Source of the DNA: Chloroflexota bacterium
Lineage (GTDB): Bacteria > Chloroflexota > Anaerolineae > Anaerolineales > UBA4823
Reading direction: 5' to 3'
DNA: 6,069 nucleotides
NCBI GenBank assembly: GCA_030636125.1
Contig: DAOVXM010000177.1
Coordinates: forward strand, 1-6,069
Shown here: positions 5,561 through 6,069 of the stretch, piece after piece
How the letters are laid out: every line of letters starts with the position of its first letter
Position numbering within the stretch: position 1 is the stretch's first letter
Position numbers and translations under genes: made by a program
Notes under the pieces: model-generated
What the model was told of the DNA's origin: nothing
Seen by the model: the letters and a program-made list of their open reading frames with translations, nothing else
The model's database searches: none

Positions 5561-6069
5561 GTGGATAACAACAACTTAGCAATAATCGCTAACAATATCA
5601 CCAAACGTTTTGGGGATTTTACTGCGGTCGATAAGGTCAACTTCGAGGTTCAGCGTGGCGAGATCTTCGGATTCCTGGGGCCCAACGGCTCAGGGAAAAC
5701 TACCACCATTCGCATTATGTTGGGTTTGCTACCCCCAACGGAAGGAAGTGTAGAAGTCCTGGGCATGCAGGTCGATAGAGAAACAGCCAAAATCCGCCCA
5801 CGTGTGGGATATATGTCGCAACGATTCAGCCTGTACAACGACTTAACGGTGATCCAAAACCTGCGATTCTATGCTAAAGCATATGGCTTACCCAATCACA
5901 AAGCAGAAGAACGCATTCAAGATGCGCTAATCATGTCGGGATTGCAGGGACGCGAACGGACGCAGACCAAAAACCTATCAGGAGGCTGGCGACAAAGATT
6001 AGCCCTTAGCGCAGCCATCCTGCACAGACCGGATGTGATAATCCTGGATGAGCCCACTGCGGGTGTTGA
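5561..6069 (+). CDS. ABC exporter ATPase, equivalent to the C-terminal half of YbhF, 3' partial
   Basis: The gene starts with GTG and runs off the right edge, leaving 169 complete codons. Visible motifs are Walker A GPNGSGKT (40-47), Q-loop Gln87, signature LSGGW (139-143) followed by RQRLAL, Walker B VIILDEP (159-165) with Glu164, and the beginning of the D-loop (GV at the end). LSGGWRQRLAL is the form typical of the second ATPase domain of YbhF. From about residue 22 onward the protein lines up with the first ATPase (gene at 2324) without a single gap: every motif has the same residue number. The two are therefore paralogues and probably form a heterodimer. The window ends just before the switch histidine, so whether this site is complete cannot be seen. 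It starts 34 bases after the second permease with no terminator between, and so belongs to the same operon. Confidence 0.95.
   Translation, partial: MDNNNLAIIANNITKRFGDFTAVDKVNFEVQRGEIFGFLGPNGSGKTTTIRIMLGLLPPTEGSVEVLGMQVDRETAKIRPRVGYMSQRFSLYNDLTVIQNLRFYAKAYGLPNHKAEERIQDALIMSGLQGRERTQTKNLSGGWRQRLALSAAILHRPDVIILDEPTAGV

Noticed and set aside
94..5838. Open frames on the minus strand and in alternative plus frames inside the genes
   Set aside because: All lie within strong coding genes and their translations are low-complexity Arg/Ser/Pro-rich shadows with no recognisable domain.

Overview
The window carries eight protein-coding genes, all on the + strand; the first and last are cut by the window edges. 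Base composition is balanced, intergenic gaps are short, and nothing resembles an insertion sequence, phage, CRISPR array, tRNA or rRNA. The organism is most likely a bacterium with one membrane, and I would guess Chloroflexota (Anaerolineae-like). That guess rests on the type of alpha/alpha-toroid protein at the left edge, as I remember it from that group, and on a YbhFSR-type exporter with no HlyD-like periplasmic adaptor gene in view. It is an inference, not a demonstrated assignment.

Left part (2-1708): three genes of apparently unrelated function. They are the C-terminal part of a protein with prenyltransferase/squalene-oxidase-like helical repeats, a small hotdog-fold thioesterase of the PaaI/THEM4 type, and a small multidrug resistance (SMR) transporter close to EmrE. 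The gaps are 30 and 60 bases and no terminator is visible, so they could be co-transcribed.

Control region (1709-1985): a strong sigma70-like promoter (TTGACA, 17 bases, TAAAAT) is followed at once by an 18-base near-perfect palindrome of the kind bound by TetR-family repressors. The palindrome sits where transcription should start. A leader of about 135 bases follows, with a small hairpin just ahead of a strong ribosome binding site. No TetR gene lies in the window.

Right part (1986-6069): a small three-helix membrane protein of the GlsB/YeaQ/YmgE family comes first. It is followed by an ABC-2 exporter laid out as ATPase, permease, permease, ATPase. The two ATPases look like the N-terminal and C-terminal halves of E. 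coli YbhF encoded as separate genes on either side of YbhS- and YbhR-like permeases. The likely working unit is a heteromeric exporter of drugs or other amphipathic compounds, induced when its substrate releases a TetR-type repressor. Together with the SMR gene just upstream this makes a small efflux cluster.

Most of the window is recognisable biology. The points most worth a second look are the promoter/operator pair, the split and flanking ATPase arrangement, the missing switch histidine in the first ATPase, and the acidic residues in the membrane helices of the second permease. I see no convincing evidence of a wholly new system.
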